This document shows, piece by piece, positions 18,614-26,537 of a stretch of DNA of 64,000 nt. This DNA comes from Amycolatopsis sp. FDAARGOS 1241. GTDB taxonomy: Bacteria > Actinomycetota > Actinomycetes > Mycobacteriales > Pseudonocardiaceae. The position numbers were made by a program, and so were the translations under genes. The notes beneath the pieces were generated by a model. It did not search any database, was not told the origin of the DNA, and worked only from the letters and a program-made list of their open reading frames with translations. The stretch is taken from assembly GCF_016889705.1 (NCBI RefSeq), contig NZ_CP069526.1, positions 7,699,001 through 7,763,000 of the forward strand, written 5' to 3'. Position 1 is the first letter of the stretch. The number at the start of each line of letters is the position of its first letter.

Positions 18614-19135
18614 TCAGAAGCCCAGCGCGGTGACCGTGAGGACGTACTTGCCCCGCAGCAGCTCGCCGCGCATCTCCGGCGAGATGGCGTGCGAGGTGGC
18701 CGTGTAGGTGCCCGGCGAAGCGGACTGCACGGCGTACACGAAGTTGCTGACGCTCGGGTCGACCACGAGGCTGACGGTGGGCGTGAGTGTCGGCGCGAAG
18801 CGGTTGACCGCGCGCACGTAGGTGAAGATCGAGTGCACCACGGCGCCGGCCGCGGCCGAGTCCGCGGAGCAGCCCGTGGCGGGCGGGGCAGGGAGGCCGG
18901 CGGTGGCGTCGTCGAACGCCGTGGCCACCGGGTTGGCCGTCGCGTCGGGGTTCGTGCCCATGCCGGCGACGATGGCCTCGACGCGGGTGTCCAGCGCCTG
19001 CGCGACCTGGCCGACGGCGGCGCAGCGCAGCGGCGACGGCGGGATCGGGGCGAGGGACGCCGTGGCGGGCACCGCGGCCGCCACGAGCAGGACCGGCGCG
19101 GCCAGCGCCACGGTCACGGAACGGCGGAGGGACAC
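18614..19135 (-). CDS. secreted protein of unknown function
   Basis: 173 residues. A Sec signal peptide is clear (SLRRSVTVALAAPVLLVAAA, cleavage near ATAS). The mature part has two cysteines (RCAAVGQ, TGCSADS) that may form a disulfide, a helical segment with ALDTRVEAIVAGMG, and a beta-rich C-terminus (TVSLVVDPSVSNFVYAVQSA, GKYVLTVTALGF). GTG 19135 is chosen because GGGAAGGGAAAACCC precedes it and the signal peptide begins there; the longer open frame upstream lacks coding character. Single gene. No family recognised. Confidence 0.65.
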   Translation of the reverse strand: MSLRRSVTVALAAPVLLVAAAVPATASLAPIPPSPLRCAAVGQVAQALDTRVEAIVAGMGTNPDATANPVATAFDDATAGLPAPPATGCSADSAAAGAVVHSIFTYVRAVNRFAPTLTPTVSLVVDPSVSNFVYAVQSASPGTYTATSHAISPEMRGELLRGKYVLTVTALGF

Positions 19136-19259
19136 GGGTTTTCCCTTCCCCGGCTTACCAGGACGAGTCACCCTAGCCAGCGCCGGGCCGGCCACGACAT
19201 TCCCCGGTCGGGCGTCACACCACTGTGTGCCGCCCAACCTGTTGTGGTCCACAGTGGAT

Positions 19260-19454
19260 TCAATCCGCCAGTTCGATCGCCAGCGCCGGGCAGATCTGCG
19301 CCGCCTCGCGCGCCTGCGCGTGCACCTCCTCCGGCGGGTTGTCGTCCAGCAGCACGACGATGCCGTCGTCCTCACGCTGGTCGAACACGTCCGGAGCCGC
19401 GAGCACGCACTGCCCGGCGCCGACGCACCGGTCCTGGTCGATGACCACCTTCAC
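19260..19454 (-). CDS. [3Fe-4S] ferredoxin, P450 redox partner
   Basis: 64 residues, the standard size of actinobacterial P450 ferredoxins. Cluster ligands are Cys10 and Cys16 (DRCVGAGQC) and Cys55 (QICPALAI). Since the fourth Cys position is Gly/Ala, a [3Fe-4S] cluster is expected. It would pass electrons from a ferredoxin reductase, not encoded here, to the neighbouring cytochrome P450, whose stop lies 18 bases upstream. GTG 19454 has AGGACG ahead. The pairing and order are as in the CYP105-type operons. Confidence 0.9.
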   Translation of the reverse strand: MKVVIDQDRCVGAGQCVLAAPDVFDQREDDGIVVLLDDNPPEEVHAQAREAAQICPALAIELAD

Positions 19455-19472
19455 CGTCTGCCGTCCTGTCGT

Positions 19473-20705
19473 TCACCAGGTCACGGGGAGCGAGTGGACC
19501 CCGTAGACCAGCATGTCGTTCTTGAAGTCGAGCTCTTCCAGGCCAACCGCGAGCTTCAGCGTGGGGATCCGCCGGTAGAGCGTGCTGCAGACCGCCTGCA
19601 GCTCGACCCGCGCGAGCGGCTGGCCGAGGCACTGGTGCACGCCGTAGCCGAACGCCACGTGGTGGCGGGCCTTGCGGGTGACGTCGAGCTTGTCCGGGTC
19701 GGGGAACGCTTCGGCGTCGCGGTTGGCGACGTCGGACGCGGCGATCAGGCCCTCGCCCTTGCGGATGTGCTGCCCGGCGACTTCCAGGTCCTCCAGTGCG
19801 ACGCGCCGGCGTCCCGTGTGGACGATCGTGAGGTAGCGCAGCAGCTCCTCCACGGCGTTGGCGATCAACGCCGGGTCGCCGTCGCGCACGAGGTCGAGCT
19901 GGTCCGGGTGCTCCAGCAGCGCGACGGTGCCGAGCGCGATCATGTTCGCCGTGGTCTCGTGGCCGGCCACCAGCAGCAGCTGCCCCATCGACGCGACCTC
20001 GTCGGCCGTCATGGTCCCCTGCGCGACCTGCCCGGTGGCCAGGCGGCTGAGCACGTCGTCACCCGGGTCGGTCAGCTTCTTCTCGACCAGCCCGCGCAGG
20101 TAGGCCAGCAGCTCCTCGACGGCGGCGAGCGATTGCTGCGGCGTGGCCTCCTTGGAGACGAGAACCCTGCTGATGCGGTGGAAGAACGCGCGGTCGGCGT
20201 AGGGCACCCCGAGCAGCTCGCAGATCACCAGCGACGGCAACGGCAGGGCGAAGGCGTCCACGAGGTTCGCGGGCTTGGGCCCGGCCAGCATCTCGTCGAT
20301 CAGTTCGTCGACGATGTGCTGGATGCGCGGGCGCAGGCGTTCGACCTTCTTGACCATGAAGTCGGCCGTCAGCAGGCGCCGCTGGGTGGCGTGCTCGGGG
20401 TCGTCCATGCCGATGAACGACGTGGCGCGCTTGCGGCGCGCGGCGATGCCGGGCGACTGGGGCGGGTAGCCGGGCCGCGAGGTGTCCGCGCTGACGCGGG
20501 GATCGCGCAGCAGGGCGCGGACGTCTTCGTAACGCGTGAACAGCCAGGGGTCGCTGCCGTCCCAGATCTTCACCCGGGACACGGGTTCCTCGGTCAGCCG
20601 CCGCTCGAGCTCCGGCGGCGGGTCGAACGGGCAGCGCCCCCGCGCCATCGGGTACTCGGGCTCGACGACGTCCGGCGCGACCTCCGAGGACAGAGCCTCC
20701 GACAT
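19473..20705 (-). CDS. cytochrome P450 (CYP105-like)
   Basis: 410 residues, soluble class I bacterial P450. The I-helix oxygen-activation motif is LLVAGHETTANMI, the K-helix ExxR is VEELLR, and the heme loop is AFGYGVHQCLGQPLAR with the Cys thiolate ligand. The family resemblance is to CYP105 enzymes, which hydroxylate varied xenobiotics and polyketides; the substrate is unknown. ATG 20705 has TAGGAGGAAG upstream. It forms a unit with the following ferredoxin, and a TetR gene lies upstream on the same strand. An inverted repeat in the intervening gap probably controls it. Confidence 0.92.
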   Translation of the reverse strand: MSEALSSEVAPDVVEPEYPMARGRCPFDPPPELERRLTEEPVSRVKIWDGSDPWLFTRYEDVRALLRDPRVSADTSRPGYPPQSPGIAARRKRATSFIGMDDPEHATQRRLLTADFMVKKVERLRPRIQHIVDELIDEMLAGPKPANLVDAFALPLPSLVICELLGVPYADRAFFHRISRVLVSKEATPQQSLAAVEELLAYLRGLVEKKLTDPGDDVLSRLATGQVAQGTMTADEVASMGQLLLVAGHETTANMIALGTVALLEHPDQLDLVRDGDPALIANAVEELLRYLTIVHTGRRRVALEDLEVAGQHIRKGEGLIAASDVANRDAEAFPDPDKLDVTRKARHHVAFGYGVHQCLGQPLARVELQAVCSTLYRRIPTLKLAVGLEELDFKNDMLVYGVHSLPVTW

Positions 20706-20736
20706 CGGCTTCCTCCTACACAGAGTCACCAAACGA

Positions 20737-20759
20737 GTGTTCGGACACTTATCGAACAC
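20737..20759. promoter_or_regulatory. inverted repeat, probable TetR operator for P450 operon
   Basis: GTGTTCG (20737-20743) and CGAACAC (20753-20759) form a perfect 7-bp inverted repeat with a 9-base spacer. A nested GTGTTCGGACAC and a neighbouring AACACATGTT add further dyad symmetry. It lies 32-54 bases upstream of the P450 start, in the gap after the TetR gene. Confidence 0.6.
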
Positions 20760-20858
20760 ATGTTAGGAAATCTGGTGGAGAGTTGCCCGACTTCCCCGCA
20801 CGAGATCACCGGGACGGCCGAGACCAGGCGGGTGGAAACCGGAGAAAACGCCCGCCGG

Positions 20859-21485
20859 TCAGGCGAAAACGAGAGAAACGAGCTCGTCGACGAACGGCAC
20901 GACGGTGGCCGCACCGCCTCGTTCGGGCGAGTTGTGGAACAGCGCGACGCGGCCGTGGGCGCCGACGAACGCGATCACCCCGGCGCGTTCGGCGGGCACG
21001 CGGAGTGCGATCCCGGCGGCGGCGCAGCGCGCAAACCCTTCGCGCAGCAACTCGATGAGGTCGGGCAGCGGGCCCTGCGGGTACGCCTCGGGTGTGGGCC
21101 GGGTGGAGCCGTTGGCCATCATCAGCCGGTAGTGGCCCGGGTTCTCCATCGCGAACTGGCAGTAGGCGTGGATGAGCGCGCGCACGCGGCCGACGGCGTC
21201 TTCGGGGTCCTCGCTCGCTTCGGCGGCTTCCATCGCGGCGCGCAGGCGGGCGAACTCGTAGTCGAGCAACCCTTTCACGAGCGCGGCGCGGTCGGTGAAG
21301 TGCTGGTAGATGCTCGCGGGCGCGATGCCGACCGCGCGGGCGACGCCGCGGATCGTGAGGCCGTCTTCACCACCGAGCTCGGACAGCAGCCGGCTGGCCG
21401 CGTCGAGGATCTCCCCGCGCAGCCGATCGCCTTCACCCCACCTGTTTCGCGTACGCCCGGTGTTGACCTGGACCTCTTCCGGCAC
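20859..21485 (-). CDS. TetR-family regulator, likely of the P450 operon
   Basis: 208 residues. The N-terminal helix-turn-helix is TIRGVARAVGIAPASIYQHF; the rest is a helical ligand domain with a conserved WHG-like end (LREGFARCAAAGIALRVPAE). GTG 21485 is the only reasonable start; no strong ribosome site precedes it, and a minus-strand TAAGAAT just upstream suggests a very short leader. It lies 153 bp upstream of the P450 gene on the same strand, with dyad repeats between them, so it probably represses the P450/ferredoxin pair and perhaps itself. Confidence 0.85.
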   Translation of the reverse strand: MPEEVQVNTGRTRNRWGEGDRLRGEILDAASRLLSELGGEDGLTIRGVARAVGIAPASIYQHFTDRAALVKGLLDYEFARLRAAMEAAEASEDPEDAVGRVRALIHAYCQFAMENPGHYRLMMANGSTRPTPEAYPQGPLPDLIELLREGFARCAAAGIALRVPAERAGVIAFVGAHGRVALFHNSPERGGAATVVPFVDELVSLVFA

Positions 21486-21601
21486 GTGCCCATTCTTACC
21501 GCTTGACCTGCCCGAGCGTCGGGCGACCCGCCACGTTTCGTCGTCGACCCGTCATCTGTGGTTCACCCCGGCAGGTGGGACAGATCGATATTTTTTACCC
21601 G

Positions 21602-22249
21602 GTGGACGAGCAGGAGTGGCTGGACGACTTCCAGCGGCGTGTGGCCGACATGCGCGCGAAAAGCATGGTGCTGCAAGAAAAACTCAGCGAGGCCGAGGGC
21701 AAGGCCCGTTCGTCGGACGGGCTGGTGTCGGTGACCGTCACCCCCAACGGCGCGCTGAAGGACCTGCACATCGACGACCGGGCGCTGCGCTCGTCCGGCG
21801 GTGCTCAGCTCACCGCCGCGATCATGGAGACCTACGGCAAGGCGCAGCGGCAGGTGTCGCGCGAAGTCGCCGACGCGCTGGAGCCGCTCGCGGGCGGCAC
21901 GGAGATGATGAGCGTGGTCCGGTCCTTCCTGCCGGAGGCCGAAGACGAGCCGGAGGAGCAGGACGCGCCGCGGCAGCCGGGAGAGCCGGAGGACGACGAG
22001 CGTCCGCAGCCTGGGCGCCCGGTTCCGCCGACCGGTGCGGTTCCGCCTGCCCCGCCACGGATTCCGCCTGTCGCGCCGCGCGTTCCCCCTGTCCCGCCGA
22101 GGGTTCCGCCCGTGCCGCCGGTTCCGCCTCGGATGCCGCCCGCGCCGCAGTCCGGCCCGCCCGCCGCTCCGCCGCAGCCGCCGGGACGGCCGTCGGGCCC
22201 GCACCGGCGACGGGTGGACGGCGACGACGACGAGATGCAGCCCTGGTGA
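21602..22249 (+). CDS. YbaB/EbfC-like protein with Pro-rich tail
   Basis: 215 residues. Residues 1-110 resemble the YbaB/EbfC nucleoid-associated fold: a long helix (FQRRVADMRAKSMVLQEKLSEA), then a beta hairpin (LVSVTVTPNGALKDLHIDDRAL) and a second helix. Residues 120-205 are a Glu/Asp patch followed by a repeated IPPVAPRVPPVPPRVPP tail. GTG 21602 is preferred; GTG 21575 is an alternative. GATATT at 21587-21592 sits where a -10 box of a leaderless message would. YbaB-like genes often precede type VII secretion substrates in Pseudonocardiales, as here. Confidence 0.7.
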   Translation: MDEQEWLDDFQRRVADMRAKSMVLQEKLSEAEGKARSSDGLVSVTVTPNGALKDLHIDDRALRSSGGAQLTAAIMETYGKAQRQVSREVADALEPLAGGTEMMSVVRSFLPEAEDEPEEQDAPRQPGEPEDDERPQPGRPVPPTGAVPPAPPRIPPVAPRVPPVPPRVPPVPPVPPRMPPAPQSGPPAAPPQPPGRPSGPHRRRVDGDDDEMQPW

Positions 22250-22274
22250 CGACCCGGGCGAGGGAGATCGACTG

Positions 22275-22592
22275 ATGGACGGCTACACCGTCGACCCGAA
22301 CATCCTGCAGACCTACGCGACCGATCTGGACGACCGCGGCGGCAAGGTGACCGACGCGGCCAACCGCGTGCAGCAGCTGAACGGCGGCGACATCAACGCG
22401 TTCGGCGTCGCCGTGGGCCAGGTGCTCGGGATTCCGACGCGCATCGCGCTCGGCGTGCTGCACGACCAGGTGAAGGGCGCCGCCAAGGCGTACACCGACC
22501 AGGCGAGCAACGTGCGCACCGCGGCGGACAAGTACCGCAGCACCGACACCTCGCAGTCCGACGCCCTCAAGGGATTGGGGCAACCGCTGTGA
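22275..22592 (+). CDS. ESX/type VII secretion-associated protein (EspC/DUF2580-like)
   Basis: 105 residues, all-helical. The layout (MDGYTVDPNILQTYATDLDD, then GVAVGQVLGIPTRIALG and KAYTDQASNVRTAADKY) matches the DUF2580/EspC-like family of short type VII-associated proteins that pair with larger WxG partners. ATG 22275 has AGGGAGA ahead. Its stop overlaps the next start (GTGA), implying stoichiometric co-translation, as expected of a heterodimer. No ESX core component (EccC ATPase, EccB/D/E, MycP) is in the window, so export would rely on machinery elsewhere. Confidence 0.75.
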   Translation: MDGYTVDPNILQTYATDLDDRGGKVTDAANRVQQLNGGDINAFGVAVGQVLGIPTRIALGVLHDQVKGAAKAYTDQASNVRTAADKYRSTDTSQSDALKGLGQPL

Positions 22593-25237
22593 CGACGTCG
22601 TTCGACCCCAACGCCAAGCCCGACTTCGGCGCCGGCGTGGTGATCACCGACTCCAACAAGTTCTCCGGCGCGGGTTTCCTGGACTCGTACACCTTCCTGA
22701 TCAAGAGCTGCGAGGACATCAAGACCGCCGACGACTCCGACAAGGCGGCGCTCGGCGTCTCGATCGGGCTCGGGGTGGTCGCTTCCGCCGTCGACACGGT
22801 GAAGTTCGCGCTCAACCCGCTGGGCAGCCTGATCTCCGCCGGGCTCGGCTGGCTGATCGAGCACGTGAGCTTCCTGCGCGAGCCGCTCGACATGCTGATG
22901 GGCGACCCGGACCAGATCCAGCTGCTGAGCCAGGAGGTCCACACGGTCGCCGAGAGCATCCGGCAGATCGCGGAAGACCAGAAGTCCTCTTTGAACGGTG
23001 ACATCAGCCACTGGGAAGGCTCGGCGGGCGAGACCTTCAAGCAGCGCATGCAGGAGCTCGCGGCCGATCTGGAGAGCAAGGCCCACGGCACCGACATCGT
23101 CGGCTACCTGATCCAGACGAACATGGCCATCATCGCCGCCGTGCGGGGCCTGTTCCGCGACCTCATCACCACCGTCCTCGGCGACATGATCTCCACGATG
23201 CTGATCGCGCTCGCCGCCGCCATCCCGACGTTCGGCGCGTCGATCGTCGCGGGCGTCAGCTGGTGCGTCGCCCAGGCGACGCTCACCGCGACGTCACTGG
23301 GCGCGAAACTCGCCGCGGTCATCGCGCAGGCCACGCGCTCCGCCGGCCGCATCGGCGACGTCGTGAAGGCCCTCAAGACCCGCCCGGGGGTCGGCGGCGC
23401 CGCCGGCAGCGGCAGCAGCGCGGGCAGCAGCGCCGCCCACGCGGGCGACGACATCCCGATGACGAACGTCGGAAACTCCGGCCACGGCGGCACGGGCGGC
23501 GGCTCCGGTGGCGGCACGGGCGGCGGTTCCGGTGGTGGCACCAGCGGCACCCACGCGGGCGACGACGCCGCCACTCCGCCCCCCACCACCGGCGGCTCCG
23601 GCAGCGGCTCAGGCTCAGGCTCTGGCACCGGCGGCACCCACACCGGCGACGATGTCCCTCCGCCGCTCCCGCCTAAGGATGACGCCCCCACCAATACCGG
23701 CGGCGGCTCAGGCTCCGGCACGGGCTCAGGCTCTGGCACCGGCGGCACCCACACCGGCGACGATGTCCCTCCGCCGCTCCCGCCTAAGGATGATGCCCCC
23801 ACCAACACCGGCGGCGGCTCAGGCTCCGGCTCCAGCGCGGGCACCCACGCCGGCGACGAGGCCGCCACTCCGCCCCCAGCCAGCCACACCGGCGACGACG
23901 CTCCCACCAACACCGGCTCCGGCTCCCACGCGGGCGACGACGCGGCGACTCCTCCCCCGGCCAGCCACACCGGGGACGACGTTCCTCCGCCAGTCCCGCC
24001 CAAGGACGACGCCACCACCAACACCGGCAGCGGCTCTGGCGCTGGCTCTGGCGTGGGTACCGGCGGCACCCACGCGGCCGATGACGTCGCCACTCCGCCT
24101 CCCGCCAACACCGCCAACAACGGCAGCTCCGGCAGCTCGGGTTCCGGGTCTGGCAGCACCCACCCCGGCGACGACGTCCCCCCACCGGTCCCACCCAAAG
24201 ACGACGCCCCCACCAACACCGGCGGCGGCTCGAGTTCCGGTTCTGGCGCAGGAACCCACGCCGGCGACGACACCGCCACCCCGCCCCCAGCCACCCACGC
24301 CGGCAACGACGCTCCCCCACCAGTCCCACCCAAACACGACGCCCCCACCAACACCAGCAGCAGCGCAGGCACCCACGCCGGCGACGACACCGCCACCCCG
24401 CCCCCAGCCGGCCACACCGGCAACGACGTCCCCCCACCAGTCCCACCCAAAGACGACGCCCCCACCAACACCGGCAGCGGCTCGAGTTCCGGTTCTGGCG
24501 CAGGAACCCACGCCGGCGACGACACCGCCACCCCGCCCCCAGCCACCCACACCGGCAACGACGCTCCCCCACCAGTCCCACCCAAAGACGACGCCCCCAC
24601 CAACACCGGCAGCGGCTCGAGTTCCGGTTCTGGCGCAGGCACCCACGCCGGCGACGACACCGCCACCCCGCCCCCAGCCACCCACACCGGCAACGACGTC
24701 CCCCCACCAGTCCCACCCAAACACGACGCGCCTTCCTCTCAGCACGGCGACGACACGTCCTCCGCCGCCGGCAACCACGGCGACCACGGCACCCCGCCGG
24801 GCACCCACCACGGTGACGACGCATCGTCCGGCGGCGGCAACCACGGCCACGACGACACGCCGCCCGGGAGCCACCACGGGGACGACGCACCCTCCACCAG
24901 CGGCAGCCACCACAGCGACGACGCCGCACCAACGGCCAACCAGCCGCCCCCGAACAAGACGCCGTGGACGAAGGCGCACGAGGATTGGCTGAAGCAGCAC
25001 CAGCCGGAGGCGTTCGCGAAGTACAAGTACCTCGAGAACCAGCTGAAGGCGAACTACCCGCAGTCCTTCTCGATCCTGAAGCAGTGGATCGCGGACTCCG
25101 ACAGCGCCAAGGAGATGTGGGCGTGGCCGGTGAAGGGCGGGCAGGAGATCGCCAAGCAGATGCTCGACATCCAGAAAACAGCCGAGACCGGCTGGGCCAA
25201 CGCCCAGCAAAACCAACCAGCCGACGGCGGCCACTGA
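22589..25237 (+). CDS. large WxG-type putative type VII substrate with repeat-rich Pro/Thr/Asp/His tract
   Basis: 882 residues. Residues 1-170 are helical with a W142-E-G turn (HWEGSAGETF) as in WxG substrates. Residues 190-260 hold Ala-rich hydrophobic helices (MLIALAAAIPTFGASIVAG). Residues 270-785 are low-complexity: Gly/Ser runs alternating with THAGDDTATPPP, NDVPPPVPPKDDAPTNT and His/Asp-rich HHGDDA units. Residues 786-882 form a folded domain (WTKAHEDWLKQHQPEAFAKY, then a PQSFSILKQWIADSD helix). No toxin or enzyme motif is seen. GTG 22589 overlaps the previous stop. It may be a cell-wall-spanning or surface protein. A strong hairpin ends the operon. Confidence 0.75.
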   Translation: MTTSFDPNAKPDFGAGVVITDSNKFSGAGFLDSYTFLIKSCEDIKTADDSDKAALGVSIGLGVVASAVDTVKFALNPLGSLISAGLGWLIEHVSFLREPLDMLMGDPDQIQLLSQEVHTVAESIRQIAEDQKSSLNGDISHWEGSAGETFKQRMQELAADLESKAHGTDIVGYLIQTNMAIIAAVRGLFRDLITTVLGDMISTMLIALAAAIPTFGASIVAGVSWCVAQATLTATSLGAKLAAVIAQATRSAGRIGDVVKALKTRPGVGGAAGSGSSAGSSAAHAGDDIPMTNVGNSGHGGTGGGSGGGTGGGSGGGTSGTHAGDDAATPPPTTGGSGSGSGSGSGTGGTHTGDDVPPPLPPKDDAPTNTGGGSGSGTGSGSGTGGTHTGDDVPPPLPPKDDAPTNTGGGSGSGSSAGTHAGDEAATPPPASHTGDDAPTNTGSGSHAGDDAATPPPASHTGDDVPPPVPPKDDATTNTGSGSGAGSGVGTGGTHAADDVATPPPANTANNGSSGSSGSGSGSTHPGDDVPPPVPPKDDAPTNTGGGSSSGSGAGTHAGDDTATPPPATHAGNDAPPPVPPKHDAPTNTSSSAGTHAGDDTATPPPAGHTGNDVPPPVPPKDDAPTNTGSGSSSGSGAGTHAGDDTATPPPATHTGNDAPPPVPPKDDAPTNTGSGSSSGSGAGTHAGDDTATPPPATHTGNDVPPPVPPKHDAPSSQHGDDTSSAAGNHGDHGTPPGTHHGDDASSGGGNHGHDDTPPGSHHGDDAPSTSGSHHSDDAAPTANQPPPNKTPWTKAHEDWLKQHQPEAFAKYKYLENQLKANYPQSFSILKQWIADSDSAKEMWAWPVKGGQEIAKQMLDIQKTAETGWANAQQNQPADGGH
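24221..24742 (+). repeat. 135-bp tandem repeats inside the WxG-protein gene
   Basis: Units begin with GGC(G/A)GCGGCTCGAGTTCCGG at 24221, 24473 and 24608, with a 117-bp variant starting at 24356. 135 bp equals 45 codons, so unit gain or loss keeps the frame. Neighbouring units are nearly identical at the DNA level, third positions included, which points to recent duplication. Older, diverged copies reach back to about 23540. Confidence 0.8.
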
Positions 25238-25254
25238 TCCACCACCGCTGACCG

Positions 25255-25292
25255 CCCGTCGGCCGGGGCACAGCCACCCCCGGCCCGACGGG
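25255..25292 (+). terminator. hairpin terminator of the type VII-like operon
   Basis: CCCGTCGGCCGGGG (25255-25268) pairs with CCCCGGCCCGACGGG (25278-25292) with a single bulged base. It lies 18 bases after the stop of the WxG gene. No T-run follows. Confidence 0.65.
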
Positions 25293-26537
25293 CCAGCCGC
25301 CTGCCGCCGGCAACTGGCCGGATGCAGACATTCCCCGGCGAACCGATCTACGCACCGGCTCGCCGGGAAACCGGCCAACTCCATGCCTGGCAAGAAACCG
25401 ACCACGACCTCTGCGCGCCGGCGCGCAAGCCAAGAGTGGAACCAGGCCCAGAACCACCGCCGCCCGCGGGCGAAGAAGCACCGCGACGGCCGGACCGCTC
25501 TCGCCGCGGACGGCCCCGGCCCGGCACCGCACCACAGGCCGCGACTGCCTACAACACAAGCCTCACCCACTCTCGACGTGAACCCGCCCGCGCCCACCGG
25601 CCGACCAAGAAACGCCGCGACAGCCATGACTCCAGCGAGAACCAACCGGAACCACGGCCACCCACAACGCCGTCCGGTCGGCCCAGACTGGCGGTAACTC
25701 CTCGCGACACAAGCCACGTACGAAGCCGTCGCCCACCGGACGACGTGGAAACACCAGCCGCCCACGATTCCGGTGAGCACCAACCCGGACCGGAGCCAGC
25801 ATCACGCGCAGCGCCCGCCGACGGGCCGAAGAAAGACCGCACCCGCCCGCGAACCGGCTCCCTGCTGGTGCACCCAAAACACCGCAGCCCCCCGCAACTC
25901 CGGCGAGCACCGAACGGGGCCAGAGCGAGCCTCACCTGCACCGGCAGCTAACCAGCCACAAAGGACCGAAACTGCCTGCAACGCAAGTCACGCGCGGCCT
26001 TCGTCTGAGCCCGCCGCCCGGTCGAGAACACCGCAACCGCTCGCAGTACAAGCAACTCCCGGACCTGGGTCGAACACGCCCACGCCCACGCCCACCGGCG
26101 GACCAAAAACCACCGCGGGGAACCCGCAAGTCGAGCCAACCGGAACCAGGGCGCCCAGAACACCAGCGTCCACCGAAAAGGACCGCAACCGCCTGCAACG
26201 CAAGCCGCCCCGGCCCGGGCCGCGCGCACCGGCCGGCCTGGAAGCACGGCTGCCGGCCGCAAACTCAAAACAGGGCACGAGCCCCGCCCGGACCAGCACC
26301 GTCAGGCCCGCCAGGCGGCAACGGCAGCTGGGGCTCCCGAGGCGCAAGCGAAGTGTGAATCAGGTCAGCACCGCCTCCACCCGACCCGGATAGGCCCACG
26401 GTTCACAGACCGACCGCGCGCCGCAAGCCCATCCCAGCCAGACAGCCGACCGACCACGAACTGCAGACCCAGCCCAGCCAGACACCCCGCCGACCACGAA
26501 CCGCAAATCCAGCCCGACCGGCCACAGGCGAGAAAGC
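25293..26537. repeat. gene-free C/A-rich tract of degenerate repeats
   Basis: No credible gene: every open frame here, on either strand, is composed of Arg/Pro/Gly-type low-complexity sequence. The plus strand is C/A-rich. Related motifs recur. GAGAACCAACCGG, GAGCACCAACCCGG and GAGCACCGAACGGG lie near 25636, 25773 and 25903, about 130-137 bp apart. ACTGCCTACAACACAAGCC-like copies lie near 25544, 25969 and 26187. (CG)GACCAAGAAACGCCGCGAC-like copies lie near 25470, 25603, 25825 and 26098. A shorter CCCAGCCAGACA repeat sits at 26430-26500. It looks like a decayed tandem array. Confidence 0.6.

Noticed and set aside
18614..21485. Natural-product gene cluster around the P450
   Set aside because: No polyketide, peptide, terpene or tailoring genes adjoin; geosmin synthase is 6.6 kb away with unrelated genes between.
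23540..24742. CRISPR-like array
   Set aside because: The repeats are 135 bp, in frame with a protein and without unique spacers; no cas genes.
21602..25237. Complete ESX secretion locus
   Set aside because: No EccB, EccC, EccD, EccE or mycosin gene is present; only substrate-like and accessory-like genes.
23784..25783. Long minus-strand Gly/Trp/Val-rich frames opposite the WxG gene
   Set aside because: They only reflect the repeated proline/threonine codons on the other strand; no start region or family.
25322..26393. Several 100-200-codon frames in the gene-free tract
   Set aside because: Low-complexity Arg/Pro/Thr sequence on both strands, no ribosome site, no domain; better explained as degenerate repeats.
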